A stretch of DNA of 48,346 nucleotides from Sulfurovum sp. (GTDB taxonomy: Bacteria > Campylobacterota > Campylobacteria > Campylobacterales > Sulfurovaceae). This document shows positions 19,125-27,703 of this stretch, piece by piece. The notes beneath the pieces were generated by a model. It made no database searches, had not been told where the DNA came from, and saw nothing but the letters and a program-made list of their open reading frames with translations. The translations under genes and the position numbers were made by a program. The stretch's first letter is position 1; every line of letters begins with the position of its first letter. The stretch is taken from contig JAMOSB010000012.1 of the NCBI GenBank assembly GCA_027068485.1, forward strand, positions 1-48,346, given 5' to 3'.

Positions 19125-19200
19125 ACTATGCTCCCTTGAGTCTTTGGAGTATCATACCATATACCAAAGGGGCGTAGGGATAGTGTGTCACTTTGACATA

Positions 19201-20502
19201 CTATCGTTTTGGTATTGCATCTTGGGTTGTGACGATACTGAAGCTTAGATTGGCAAGCTCTGGATGAGAGAGGATAAAGTGATTCATCTCTTGGAGGGTG
19301 ACCTGCTCTATCTTCTTAAGCTGTGCCTTATCAAAATCCAATGCTCTACCGTAGTAGTAGGCGTTGTAGGCACGGTGGAGGCGTTGAGAGAGGGTCTCTG
19401 TGCGTAGAGGCTCTGAGCCTAAGAGAAACTGCTTGGTATCCTCTAGCTCCTTTTGGGTGATCCCCTTGGTCACAAACACTTCAACAATCTCTTCTATTAG
19501 TCGCTTCGCCTCCTCTTGGCTCTCTATCTTCGTCTGAAGATAGCCACTCAGATAGGAGACACTCTTACTCCGTATCAGGTGGGCATAGGCTCCATAGGTC
19601 AAGCCCCGTTTGACACGAAGCTCCTCCATCAGACGACTACCAAACCCCGCACCCCCAAGGAGATACTCCGCGATCTTAGCTTTGTATTGATCTTTTTGAT
19701 CATACCCATAGGCAAAGGGTGAGGCAAAGTAGATATAGGCTTGTTGTGTATCCTCAGGCGTATAGACCGATAGCTTCTTACTCGATACACCGATTGTGGG
19801 GAGTGGCTCTTCTTTGACTTTGGGGAGCTGTTTAGCGATCGCTTTGACGATCTGCTCCGCATCGGCTACCGTGATATCTCCTCCCACTACGGCGGTGAGA
19901 TTATTGTAGCCTAGATGGGTTGAGATAAACTGCTTGATATCCTCAAGGGTGATGGCATCAACACTCTCTAGTGTCCCATGATAGGGGCGTGCCAAGGCAC
20001 TCCCCTCAAAGAGAAGTTCGCGTAGCTTCGTCGCTGCAACAAAATCAAAATCCGCACGCTTCTGCTGTAGCCACCCTATCTTTTGGCGTTTGATCTGTGC
20101 GAGTGCTTCGGGGGTATAGTTGGGATCTTGGAGAAGTGCGTTGAGCATCTCCAATCCATACGGTAGCTCACTCTTCAGAGCAGAGAGTTCGATCGTCAGT
20201 GTCTCACGCCCTACCCCCGCATGGAGTTCAATCGCATGGTCATCAAGCTTAGTAGCAAACCCCACACTCCCCTCTTTGCGTGTCCCCTCATTGAGGAGTT
20301 TAGCACTCAAATCAGCTAGACCATCTTGGGTATTACTCAGATGTCCCGCATGCGAAAAGACCAGCTGTACCGTCACGATAGGGACAAAATCTCCCCCCTC
20401 ATAGACCATCGGAACACTGCTCCCTTTGACTGCTATCGCTTTGACTGTTTGTGCCATCAACACTCCTTGTAGTAGCATTAGTATTATTAGTAATTTTTTC
20501 AT
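19201..20502 (-). CDS. M16-family peptidase homologue lacking the zinc motif
   Basis: A 433-residue exported protein with Sec signal MKKLLIILMLLQGVLMAQ. It carries the two-lobed insulinase/MPP fold. Where active M16 enzymes have HxxEH, this protein reads GLADLSAKLLNEGT, so both His and the Glu are absent. The C-terminal lobe keeps the LRVKRGLTYGAYA segment with the substrate-contacting Arg/Tyr pair. This pattern is that of the non-catalytic partner in M16B heterodimers, probably periplasmic and needing a catalytic partner elsewhere. Helicobacter has a similar signal-bearing paralogue annotated ymxG, as I recall. It starts 5 bp after mqnC. Confidence 0.88.
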   Translation of the reverse strand: MKKLLIILMLLQGVLMAQTVKAIAVKGSSVPMVYEGGDFVPIVTVQLVFSHAGHLSNTQDGLADLSAKLLNEGTRKEGSVGFATKLDDHAIELHAGVGRETLTIELSALKSELPYGLEMLNALLQDPNYTPEALAQIKRQKIGWLQQKRADFDFVAATKLRELLFEGSALARPYHGTLESVDAITLEDIKQFISTHLGYNNLTAVVGGDITVADAEQIVKAIAKQLPKVKEEPLPTIGVSSKKLSVYTPEDTQQAYIYFASPFAYGYDQKDQYKAKIAEYLLGGAGFGSRLMEELRVKRGLTYGAYAHLIRSKSVSYLSGYLQTKIESQEEAKRLIEEIVEVFVTKGITQKELEDTKQFLLGSEPLRTETLSQRLHRAYNAYYYGRALDFDKAQLKKIEQVTLQEMNHFILSHPELANLSFSIVTTQDAIPKR

Positions 20503-20507
20503 GAGGA

Positions 20508-21557
20508 TTAGAACCGCTCCAAGATCTCATACGCAGTATTGCGTTTGGCAGGGGATTCCCCTACATCTTTGATGAGGCGTATCATCTCCTCTTGGTTCAT
20601 CTCATTTTTGGCTCCCGCTGCGGAGACGACATTCTCCTCCATCATGGTAGAGCCAAGATCATTGGCACCAAAGAGCAGTGCCATCTGTCCGATATAGGAG
20701 CCTTGTGTCACCCATGAGCTTTGGATATTGGGGATATTATCCAAAAAGAGTCGTGCCACAGCGAGGTAGCGTAGGTACTGATTGGGGGTACTCTTCGTGA
20801 GGGTAGGAAGCTCCCGTTTGAGCTGGGTATTATCACTCTGATACGACCACATAATAAACGCTCTAAAGCCCCCCGTCTCCTCTTGGAGCTGACGCACCAT
20901 ATCAAAATGCTCAACAATCTCACGCGTCGTCTCCACGGTACCATACATCATCGTCGCAGTTGACTTGATCCCGAGTTTATGTGCCTCACGGTGTACCGCT
21001 AGCCATCTATCTTTGTCTAGTTTCTTAGGAGCGATGATATCACGCACCCGATCGGAGAGTATCTCAGCTCCTGCTCCAGGGATAGAGCTAAGCCCCTTAT
21101 CTCGTAGACGCATGAGTACCTCTGAGATAGTGATCTGTGAGCGTTGAGCGATATAGTCTATCTCAATTGCAGAGAAGCCATGAATGGTCACTTGAGGGTA
21201 CTTGGTGTGGATATGGGCTACTAGCTCCTCATACCACTCAATCTCAAGCTTGGGGTGTACTCCCCCTTGGAAGAGTATCTGTGTCCCCCCAATTGCAAGA
21301 AGTGCTTCGATCTTCTGATCGATCTCCTCAAAACTCAAGATATAGGCATCGGCTTTTTTCTCATGGGTATAGAAGGCACAAAACTTACAATCGACCCAAC
21401 AGATATTGGTATAGTTGATATTTCTATCGACCACAAAAGTCGTCACCCCCTTAGGGTGTAGCTCCTTTTTGCGGGCGAGTGCCATCTTGCCCAACTGCTT
21501 AAGATCCCCATGTTCTATCAGCTCTACCGCCTCGTCGATACTCATCCGCTGTGTCAT
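20508..21557 (-). CDS. mqnC: Cyclic dehypoxanthinyl futalosine synthase
   Basis: A 349-residue radical SAM enzyme of the futalosine menaquinone pathway; it cyclises dehypoxanthine futalosine. The [4Fe-4S] ligands are in CWVDCKFCAF (C-x3-C-x2-C), preceded by NYTNIC, and the barrel includes ILFQGGVHPKLEIEWYEEL. The C-terminal half carries WVTQGSYIGQMALLFGANDLGSTMMEENV, shortened here as the family signature GANDLGSTMMEE. Length is typical. It lies 2 bp after nusB and 5 bp before the M16 gene, so it is translationally linked. Menaquinone is the sole quinone of most Campylobacterota, which fits the organism call. Confidence 0.94.
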   Translation of the reverse strand: MTQRMSIDEAVELIEHGDLKQLGKMALARKKELHPKGVTTFVVDRNINYTNICWVDCKFCAFYTHEKKADAYILSFEEIDQKIEALLAIGGTQILFQGGVHPKLEIEWYEELVAHIHTKYPQVTIHGFSAIEIDYIAQRSQITISEVLMRLRDKGLSSIPGAGAEILSDRVRDIIAPKKLDKDRWLAVHREAHKLGIKSTATMMYGTVETTREIVEHFDMVRQLQEETGGFRAFIMWSYQSDNTQLKRELPTLTKSTPNQYLRYLAVARLFLDNIPNIQSSWVTQGSYIGQMALLFGANDLGSTMMEENVVSAAGAKNEMNQEEMIRLIKDVGESPAKRNTAYEILERF

Positions 21558-21559
21558 GA

Positions 21560-21958
21560 CTAAGACTCTTTGCCTATCGCATCGAGTACACCGTTGATAA
21601 ACTTCGGTGACTTCTCATCGGCTAACTCTTTGGCAAGGTTGACCGCTTCATTGATGATGATCGCTCGATCGGTTTTAGCCACGAGTATCTCATAGGCTCC
21701 TAGTCGCATAATTGCCTTTTCGACCTTACCAATAGCCTCATAATCCCACTCTTTGAGGTGTGCTTCTATCTGGCTATCAAGCATCTCAAGATGCTCTAGT
21801 GTCCCATTGAAGAGGTTGTGAGAGAACTCTCGTTGTTTATTGCGGATCTTCCCCTCTTCAAAGATATCATCACTAAATTTCGCAATCGCCTCATTGCCTA
21901 AGTCATACGCATAGAGCAGTCCTACAACGGCTGTGCGTGATTGGTGTCGTGTTGCCAT
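21560..21958 (-). CDS. nusB: Transcription antitermination factor NusB
   Basis: A 132-residue all-helical RNA-binding protein that joins NusE (S10) on boxA RNA during rRNA transcription. The start [20 protein letters not shown] carries the Arg-rich first helix, and the family motifs AIMRLGAYEIL and IIINEAVNLAKELADEKSPKF-type region (ending FINGVLDAI) are present. Its start codon overlaps the ribH stop by one base, so the two are translationally coupled. kdsA-ribH-nusB is the same order I recall from the start of the Helicobacter pylori genome numbering. Confidence 0.95.
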   Translation of the reverse strand: MATRHQSRTAVVGLLYAYDLGNEAIAKFSDDIFEEGKIRNKQREFSHNLFNGTLEHLEMLDSQIEAHLKEWDYEAIGKVEKAIMRLGAYEILVAKTDRAIIINEAVNLAKELADEKSPKFINGVLDAIGKES

Positions 21959-22425
21959 TAATCCAACGCTCCATAGAGATTAATCAGCTCGATGAGTCCT
22001 ACCATCGCTTCTGCTCCCTTGTTCCCTGCTTTGGTACCTGCACGCTCGATGGCCTGCTCGATACTATCGACGGTAAGTACCCCAAAGGTTGCGGGCTTCC
22101 CATGCTTGAGTGTCACCGAAGCCACCCCTTTGGTCGCCTCCGCAGAGACATAGTCAAAGTGTGGTGTCGCACCACGAATTACCGCACCCAGACAACAGAC
22201 CGCATCATACTTCCCTGATGCGAGTGCCTTATCAAGAGCAAACGGTATCTCAAATGCCCCAGGGACTAAGATGAGATCCAACGCATCGGCATCACCACCA
22301 TGGCGTGCATAGGCATCTTTTGCCCCCTCAACGAGTCTATCGGTGATAAAGTGGTTAAATCGTGCATTAATAATGGCTACTTTTTTACTTCTATCGACTT
22401 GTAGGTTTCCCTCTACTATTTTCAT
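21958..22425 (-). CDS. ribH: 6,7-dimethyl-8-ribityllumazine synthase
   Basis: A 155-residue enzyme for the penultimate riboflavin step: it condenses 5-amino-6-ribitylaminouracil with dihydroxybutanone phosphate. Motifs are [20 protein letters not shown], the substrate loop [14 protein letters not shown], and [18 protein letters not shown] with the catalytic His. The ATG has AAGGAAA upstream. Length is standard for the icosahedral 60-mer class. It lies between kdsA (36 bp) and nusB (1-bp overlap). Confidence 0.97.
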   Translation of the reverse strand: MKIVEGNLQVDRSKKVAIINARFNHFITDRLVEGAKDAYARHGGDADALDLILVPGAFEIPFALDKALASGKYDAVCCLGAVIRGATPHFDYVSAEATKGVASVTLKHGKPATFGVLTVDSIEQAIERAGTKAGNKGAEAMVGLIELINLYGALD

Positions 22426-22461
22426 TGTTTTCCTTTGTAATGTAATGTGGTTATGGTCTGG

Positions 22462-23262
22462 TTATCCGACGATGGTATGGATCGCATCGATCTGCTCGAT
22501 GAGTTGCTCTAGTTTGGTGAGGGTGATCATATTGGGACCATCACTCAGTGCCACAGAGGGGTCAAAGTGTGTCTCAAAGAAGAATCCATCCACCCCAACC
22601 GCAGCCGCAGCACGCGATAAGATCGGGACAAAAGAGCTATCACCTCCCGAACTCGCCCCCCCAGATGCGGGCATCTGTACAGCGTGTGTCGCATCAAAAA
22701 TCACAGGGGCAAACGCTCGCATGGTGTGGAGTCCACGCATATCGACAACCAAGTTACCATACCCAAAGCTAGAGCCTCGCTCAGTAAGCCACACCCCATA
22801 CTTCTGGGCATTCTCATAGCTCACCTCTCCCTCACACCCACGCGTACGCAGTACCTTGGCTACAGAGTGTTGCATCGCTTCAGGTGCGAGGAACTGCCCC
22901 TTTTTGATATTGACCACCGCAGAGGTCTGGGCAGCGGCTACGAGTAGATCAGTCTGACGGGAGAGAAAGGCAGGGATCTGCAACACATCTGCTACCTCAG
23001 CGACACTTGCGGGCTGTGAGGCATCATGGACATCGGTGAGGATCTGATACCCAAACTGCTCTTTGACCTCTTGGAGCATCTTGAGTCCCTCCTCAAGCCC
23101 TGGTCCACGAAAGCTCTCAAGGCTCGTACGGTTGGCTTTGTCAAAACTCGCCTTGAAGTAGAACTCTTTGGTACAATCCTCATGGTACTGCCCCAACGCC
23201 TCCGCAATCCGCATCACCGTATCTCGACTCTCTAATACACAAGGCCCCGCAATCAGTATCAT
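22462..23262 (-). CDS. kdsA: 3-deoxy-8-phosphooctulonate synthase (Kdo-8-P synthase)
   Basis: A 266-residue enzyme condensing arabinose-5-phosphate with PEP to give Kdo-8-phosphate for the lipid A inner core. Family segments are [45 protein letters not shown] and [10 protein letters not shown]. It has a Cys in the N-terminal AGPCVLE segment, which suggests the metal-dependent class, though assignment by eye is tentative. The start overlaps the end of the EamA transporter by 4 bp. It supplies surface lipopolysaccharide, as does the polysaccharide locus at the right end of the window. Confidence 0.97.
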   Translation of the reverse strand: MILIAGPCVLESRDTVMRIAEALGQYHEDCTKEFYFKASFDKANRTSLESFRGPGLEEGLKMLQEVKEQFGYQILTDVHDASQPASVAEVADVLQIPAFLSRQTDLLVAAAQTSAVVNIKKGQFLAPEAMQHSVAKVLRTRGCEGEVSYENAQKYGVWLTERGSSFGYGNLVVDMRGLHTMRAFAPVIFDATHAVQMPASGGASSGGDSSFVPILSRAAAAVGVDGFFFETHFDPSVALSDGPNMITLTKLEQLIEQIDAIHTIVG

Positions 23263-24161
23263 GACTTTCCTTTAGGTAGGGCGACCAAAAGCCCCGATAA
23301 GATAACCAAAATTATACCCAAAACTGTCCAAAAATCAGGTATAGGATCACCTAGCATCACCCCGATAAAGAGTGCAAAGACGATGTTGCTGTAGCTAATG
23401 GTTCCGACAATTCCTGCTTTGGTGAGTTCATACGCTTTGGTCATAAGGAGTTGGGAGATGGTCGCAAAGATCCCCACTGCACTCACATAGAGCCACGCTA
23501 CCCCCTCAGGCATCACAAACACCGCAAACATCCAATCAAACTCTTCACTCACCGTGACAAATGGGGTAACAAGCATCAACAAGAGTGGTGCCACGGTACC
23601 TACTCCCATAAAGGAGAGGACAATCGCACGCGTATCGTAGTAGCGTCTAAGCTCCCGTATGGAGGTGTAGGCTAACGCCGCTCCAACCCCAGAGAAGAGT
23701 CCCAAGAGATCATACTTATCAAAGCTCCCCCCTTGGGGTTGTGCCACGAGGACAATCCCCACAAACCCTATCATAATCGCCCATAACGCACTCTTGTGAA
23801 GCTTCTCATTGAGAAAAACATAGGCAAAAATCGCCACAAAGAGCGGAGAGGTTTTGTTGTAAGTGACTGCCTCACCTAGTGGGATATGTGCCATGATGTA
23901 GAAGTAGGCAAGTAGTGCAGCAAACCCCATCGACCCACGAAAGAGGAGCAACAGAGGCTTTCCACCTCGCTGTTTAAGCGGTATCTTATAGATAGAGAGT
24001 CCAACAATCACCACCCCAAAGATATTACGAAAAAATGTCACCTCCACAGGGGGGAGCATCTGACTGACCACCTTGGCAAAGCCCCCCATTAGAGCAAAAC
24101 TCAATGATGCTAAGAGCATCAAGAGTACCCCTCTATCCATCGCCTGAATTCTACGCTTCAC
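23259..24161 (-). CDS. EamA/DMT-family membrane transporter
   Basis: A 300-residue integral membrane protein with about ten hydrophobic segments in two EamA repeats. Typical elements are [18 protein letters not shown] at the start, [20 protein letters not shown] closing the first half, and [20 protein letters not shown] in the second. Members of the drug/metabolite superfamily export small metabolites; the substrate cannot be deduced. The start is a GTG 8 bp after the upstream gene's stop, with a GGGGG SD-like tract; an ATG at 24140 is the alternative. The coding end overlaps kdsA by 4 bp. Confidence 0.85.
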   Translation of the reverse strand: MKRRIQAMDRGVLLMLLASLSFALMGGFAKVVSQMLPPVEVTFFRNIFGVVIVGLSIYKIPLKQRGGKPLLLLFRGSMGFAALLAYFYIMAHIPLGEAVTYNKTSPLFVAIFAYVFLNEKLHKSALWAIMIGFVGIVLVAQPQGGSFDKYDLLGLFSGVGAALAYTSIRELRRYYDTRAIVLSFMGVGTVAPLLLMLVTPFVTVSEEFDWMFAVFVMPEGVAWLYVSAVGIFATISQLLMTKAYELTKAGIVGTISYSNIVFALFIGVMLGDPIPDFWTVLGIILVILSGLLVALPKGKS

Positions 24162-24169
24162 ACCGCCCC

Positions 24170-24907
24170 CTATCGTCGTACGATTTTGACATCACCATAG
24201 AGGAGGATATCTTTCATCACCGCTTTTTGGACATAGCCATCTGCGGTGATAGAGAGGAAGATATCTCCCTTTTTATGCTTGAAGTTCTTTTGGTAGATAA
24301 GTGCTTTGGCATAGAGCTTGGCACCATTCCCCAACAGCTTGATGTAGGTACTTCGCTCAGTAGCACTCGGTACGCTCACCCGTACCTGCCCCTTCTGCTT
24401 CTCTAACCCTACGGCTTTAAAGTGGTAGGTCTTACCACGCTTCTGTATCGCTTTGCCAAGGTTGAAGTAGAGCGTAAGCAGATCATCTTTGGCGTAGAAG
24501 TTGAGGGTCTTGGTCTGCTCTTTGACCAGTTTGCCATGTTTCCATTTACGGTAACGGCGGATGACATGTTTGCGTTTGTGGTCGATACGGTACTCTTTAC
24601 TTGTGACGGTATCACTATAGTGCTGGATAATCTGATAGAGATCACTCACCATCAACCCCCTCTCATAATGCCCCTTGGAGATGTGGCGTTCACGGTGGTT
24701 TTTCAACAGGGCTTTGGCGATCCCTGAGAGGTGAACCGTCGTCTCTAGCTCATAGTGTTTGGTGCGTTTATTGAGCGTGGTATGGAGTCGTCCCACCGTG
24801 CCAAAGAGTCCAAACTTTGCATCATAATTGATCTGTATGATAGTGGCAAATGCCCCCGAAGCAAACACCAAACAGCACACCCCCATCCATAAAAATTTTT
24901 GTCTCAT
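24170..24907 (-). CDS. Exported DUF3108-like protein of unknown function
   Basis: A 245-residue periplasmic or outer-membrane-facing protein. The start was set at the ATG preceded by AAAGGAGAG and followed by a Sec signal (MRQKFLWMGVCCLVFASGAFA); the frame stays open 123 bp further upstream, across the divergent promoter, and that extension was rejected. The mature part is beta-rich, starting with IQINYDAKFGLFGTVGRLHT, has a Lys/Arg-rich middle, and ends SITADGYVQKAVMKDI. The pattern resembles DUF3108 proteins, which share a fold with lipoprotein-binding beta-barrels such as LolB. It is the first gene of the eight-gene minus-strand run. Function unknown. Confidence 0.72.
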   Translation of the reverse strand: MRQKFLWMGVCCLVFASGAFATIIQINYDAKFGLFGTVGRLHTTLNKRTKHYELETTVHLSGIAKALLKNHRERHISKGHYERGLMVSDLYQIIQHYSDTVTSKEYRIDHKRKHVIRRYRKWKHGKLVKEQTKTLNFYAKDDLLTLYFNLGKAIQKRGKTYHFKAVGLEKQKGQVRVSVPSATERSTYIKLLGNGAKLYAKALIYQKNFKHKKGDIFLSITADGYVQKAVMKDILLYGDVKIVRR

Positions 24908-24942
24908 TCTCTCTCCTTTGGAGTATCTCAATTGAATTCTAC

Positions 24943-24948
24943 TATAAT
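24943..24948. promoter_or_regulatory. Divergent promoter region, -10 TATAAT for the mscS-like gene
   Basis: TATAAT in a 73-bp spacer between divergent genes; on the minus strand the same spot reads TTATAGT, about 35 bases upstream of the DUF3108-like start. One AT-rich site could serve both directions. Confidence 0.45.
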
Positions 24949-24980
24949 TAGGTGAATAAACCATTGGAGTATCAAGAATA

Positions 24981-26186
24981 ATGCCAACACCCACCCCTGA
25001 CCTCAACACCACAGAGCTACTCAATGTCATCGATAAGATGGATATGGGATTTGCACAGACTGTCCAGAGCTGGATGACCCCACTCTACACCTCAAAGTAT
25101 GGCGAATTTTTCCAACAGACCATCTGGGATATCCCCCTTGCCAACTTGGGACTCGCTGTGCTTGTCTTCTTCTTTATCCTTCTACTACGCAGACTCTTCA
25201 CCTATGCAATCACCTCTCTTCTGTGCTTAGTGGCACAACGCACCGTCAACCACTATGATGATCGGGTGATTTTGGCTCTTAGAGCCCCTATCCGTTTTGC
25301 GTTTGTACTCATCGCCATTCACCTCTTCTTCTTGCTTATCTTCAAAGAGACGGAGTTTATCAAAGATATCCTCAATACCCTTGTCGTCTACACCGTCTTC
25401 TGGGCAATACTCGCTGTCATGGAGGCACTGCGTGGGGTTCTCTATGGTGTGACCAAGCGTCTCAATCCTGACCTCTCACGCGAACTAGGCAACTTCATTA
25501 TGGCGATCCTTAAGATCCTCATCTCAGGGGTTGGACTCGGGGCAATGCTTCAAGTGTGGGAGATCAATGTCACCGCTCTTGTCGCCTCACTCGGGATTGG
25601 GGGCTTGGCATTTGCCCTTGCTGCCAAAGATACCGCCGCCAACCTCTTCGCCTCACTCTCACTACTTGCTGACCGCTCGATCCGTATTGGAGAGTGGATC
25701 AAGGTCAATGGCGTAGAGGGAACTGTAGAGGATATCGGTATGCGTACGACCAAGATTCGCTCCTTTGGTAAATCACTCATCACCGTACCCAACCACATCA
25801 TCGCCAACAACCCCATCGAGAACTTCTCACGACGAAAAATCCGCCGTATCAAGATGCGTATAGGTCTCACCTATGATACCGATAGAGCCACCATCGATAC
25901 CATCGTCAAGAAGATCAAAGGGATGCTCCAAGCCCACCCCCATATCTCCCAAAAAGATACCCTGCTAGTCAACTTCGAATCCTTTGGAGACTCAGCCCTA
26001 CAGATCTTTATCTACACCTTTACCGATACGGCTAACTGGGAGTACTATCTCAAGATTAGAGAGGAGGTACATCTTCAGATTATGCGTATCGTAGAGGAGA
26101 GTGGTTCCGCGTTTGCATTCCCTTCACAGAGTATCTACCTTGAGAGCCTTCCCGATCCACTGCCCACCGCTCTAGCCACACCATAG
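24981..26186 (+). CDS. MscS-family mechanosensitive ion channel
   Basis: A 401-residue inner-membrane channel that opens under membrane tension during osmotic downshock. The N-terminus is ~50 soluble residues, then TM segments at about 52-75, 100-122 and 130-150, then the pore helix region ALVASLGIGGLAFALAAKDT. The beta domain has the family signature GEWIKVNGVEGTVEDIGMRT and VPNHIIANNPIENFSRR. A C-terminal alpha/beta cytoplasmic cage follows. Length is between E. coli MscS (286) and the larger YbdG-like types. The ATG has GGAG 11 bases upstream, a long spacing. It ends in a hairpin that includes the stop codon. Confidence 0.92.
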   Translation: MPTPTPDLNTTELLNVIDKMDMGFAQTVQSWMTPLYTSKYGEFFQQTIWDIPLANLGLAVLVFFFILLLRRLFTYAITSLLCLVAQRTVNHYDDRVILALRAPIRFAFVLIAIHLFFLLIFKETEFIKDILNTLVVYTVFWAILAVMEALRGVLYGVTKRLNPDLSRELGNFIMAILKILISGVGLGAMLQVWEINVTALVASLGIGGLAFALAAKDTAANLFASLSLLADRSIRIGEWIKVNGVEGTVEDIGMRTTKIRSFGKSLITVPNHIIANNPIENFSRRKIRRIKMRIGLTYDTDRATIDTIVKKIKGMLQAHPHISQKDTLLVNFESFGDSALQIFIYTFTDTANWEYYLKIREEVHLQIMRIVEESGSAFAFPSQSIYLESLPDPLPTALATP

Positions 26187-26205
26187 CATACCTAGAGTAT
26201 GCTAT
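26183..26205 (+). terminator. Hairpin at the mscS stop codon overlapping the der promoter
   Basis: ATAGCATAC-ctaga-GTATGCTAT is a perfect 9-bp stem containing the mscS TAG. No T-run follows; instead the 3' arm runs into TATAAT. It could be a weak terminator or simply mark the promoter. Confidence 0.4.
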
Positions 26206-26208
26206 AAT
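26203..26208 (+). promoter_or_regulatory. -10 box for der
   Basis: TATAAT 51 bases upstream of the der start, beginning within the 3' arm of the mscS hairpin. Confidence 0.5.
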
Positions 26209-26258
26209 ACCAAAGATAGAGACCACACCCCTATAACATCAAACAAAAGAGTATACCC

Positions 26259-27659
26259 ATGCAAGCATTAAAAAAAGTAGCCATTTTAGGACGACCCAAT
26301 GTAGGGAAGAGTTCGCTCTTCAACCGTCTAGCAAGACAGCGAGATGCCATCACCTCGGATGTCTCAGGTACCACACGCGATATCAAGAAGCGTATCGTCA
26401 CCATCTCAGGCAATCGTGACTTTGAGGTGATCGATACAGGGGGGATCGACTACTCCTCTGACCTCTTCTCCAAAGTCGCGGAGTTCTCTCTTCGTGCTGC
26501 CAAACAGGCCGATGTCATTATCTATATGGTCGATGGCAAGAGTATCCCATCTGAGGAGGATAGAGCACTATTCTACCGCCTCCAAGAGCAGAAAAAACCC
26601 CTCGCCCTTGTTGTCAACAAGATAGACAATGACAAAGAGGAGGAGCGATATTGGGAGTTTTTAGAGTTTGGAGCCGATAGAACTTTCCCTATGTCGGTGA
26701 GTCACAACCGCTACTTCAATGACTTCTATGAGTGGCTAGAGGCGTATATCCCTGCCAAAGAGGAGGAGGCTCCCCTAGCACTCACCGAAGATAAGACGAT
26801 TGACCCCTTTGAGGAGATCATCCGTGATATCAATATGGAGGTTGAAGAGGAGGCAGACAATGAGATTAGAGTCGCCATTATCGGGCGGGTCAATACAGGC
26901 AAAAGCTCCCTACTCAATGCCCTACTCGGTGAAGAGCGAAGTGTTGTCTCTGATGTCGCAGGTACCACCATCGACCCGATTGATGAGATGATAGAGCATA
27001 AGGATCATCAGATTACCTTTATCGATACCGCAGGGATACGCCGACGCAGTAAGATCGTTGGGATTGAAAAGTATGCCCTTGGACGCACCACCACCATGCT
27101 AGAGCAGGCCAACCTTGTCCTCTTGATGATCGATGCAACAGTAGGGGTCACAGAGCTTGATGAGCGGGTCGCAGGGTTGATTGAGAAGCACCGTTTGGCG
27201 TGTCTAATTGTCATCAATAAGTGGGATATCCGTGAGGATAAGAGCTATGAGGAGATGGTCGATGATATCCGTGATGAGCTTCGCTTCCTCCACTACGCAC
27301 CCCTCATCACTATCTCCGCCAAGACAGGAATGCGTGTCCACAAGATACTCGATCAGATTACCGAAATCTACGGACGCTACAAACAACGCATCAGCACCTC
27401 TAAGCTCAATGATGTCCTCAGAGAGGCGATGAGTCGCCACCATGTCCCCTCTCACAACGGTGCAGTTGTTAAGATCAAGTTTGCTACACAGTATGAGACC
27501 AAACCACCCAAGATCGCACTCATTAGTAACCGTCCTGAGTTTGTCCACTTCTCCTACAAACGCTACCTTGCCAACTACCTAAGAAGCAAGTTTGACTTTG
27601 AGGGGGTTCCTCTCGATATCGTCGCCCGTAAACGCGGTGAGCGGATTGATGAGGAGTAA
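26259..27659 (+). CDS. der: Ribosome biogenesis GTPase Der (EngA)
   Basis: A 466-residue essential GTPase with two tandem G domains and a KH-like tail, acting in 50S subunit maturation. G domain 1: P-loop GRPNVGKSSL, G3 DTGG, G4 NKID. G domain 2: P-loop GRVNTGKSSL, G3 DTAGI, G4 NKWD. The tail contains VPSHNGAVVKIKFATQ and FVHFSYKRYLANYLR, as in the family. The linker between the G domains is acidic. Length is normal. Confidence 0.97.
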   Translation: MQALKKVAILGRPNVGKSSLFNRLARQRDAITSDVSGTTRDIKKRIVTISGNRDFEVIDTGGIDYSSDLFSKVAEFSLRAAKQADVIIYMVDGKSIPSEEDRALFYRLQEQKKPLALVVNKIDNDKEEERYWEFLEFGADRTFPMSVSHNRYFNDFYEWLEAYIPAKEEEAPLALTEDKTIDPFEEIIRDINMEVEEEADNEIRVAIIGRVNTGKSSLLNALLGEERSVVSDVAGTTIDPIDEMIEHKDHQITFIDTAGIRRRSKIVGIEKYALGRTTTMLEQANLVLLMIDATVGVTELDERVAGLIEKHRLACLIVINKWDIREDKSYEEMVDDIRDELRFLHYAPLITISAKTGMRVHKILDQITEIYGRYKQRISTSKLNDVLREAMSRHHVPSHNGAVVKIKFATQYETKPPKIALISNRPEFVHFSYKRYLANYLRSKFDFEGVPLDIVARKRGERIDEE

Positions 27660-27670
27660 ATCATTATCTT

Positions 27671-27693
27671 GCTATAATTGCACAAATTATAGC
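27671..27693 (+). repeat. Perfect inverted repeat spanning the trpS -10 box
   Basis: GCTATAATT-gcaca-AATTATAGC, 9-bp arms with a 5-base spacer, sits between der and trpS. The left arm contains TATAAT (27673-27678), the likely trpS -10, and the right arm ends directly before the AGGAG ribosome-binding site. It could be an operator or part of a leader hairpin. Confidence 0.6.
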
Positions 27694-27703
27694 AGGAGAA
27701 ACC

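Noticed and set aside
24908-25030. 41-codon N-terminal extension of the DUF3108-like protein
   Set aside because: It crosses the divergent promoter and the start of the mscS-like gene and would bury the signal peptide. The ATG at 24907 has AAAGGAGAG.
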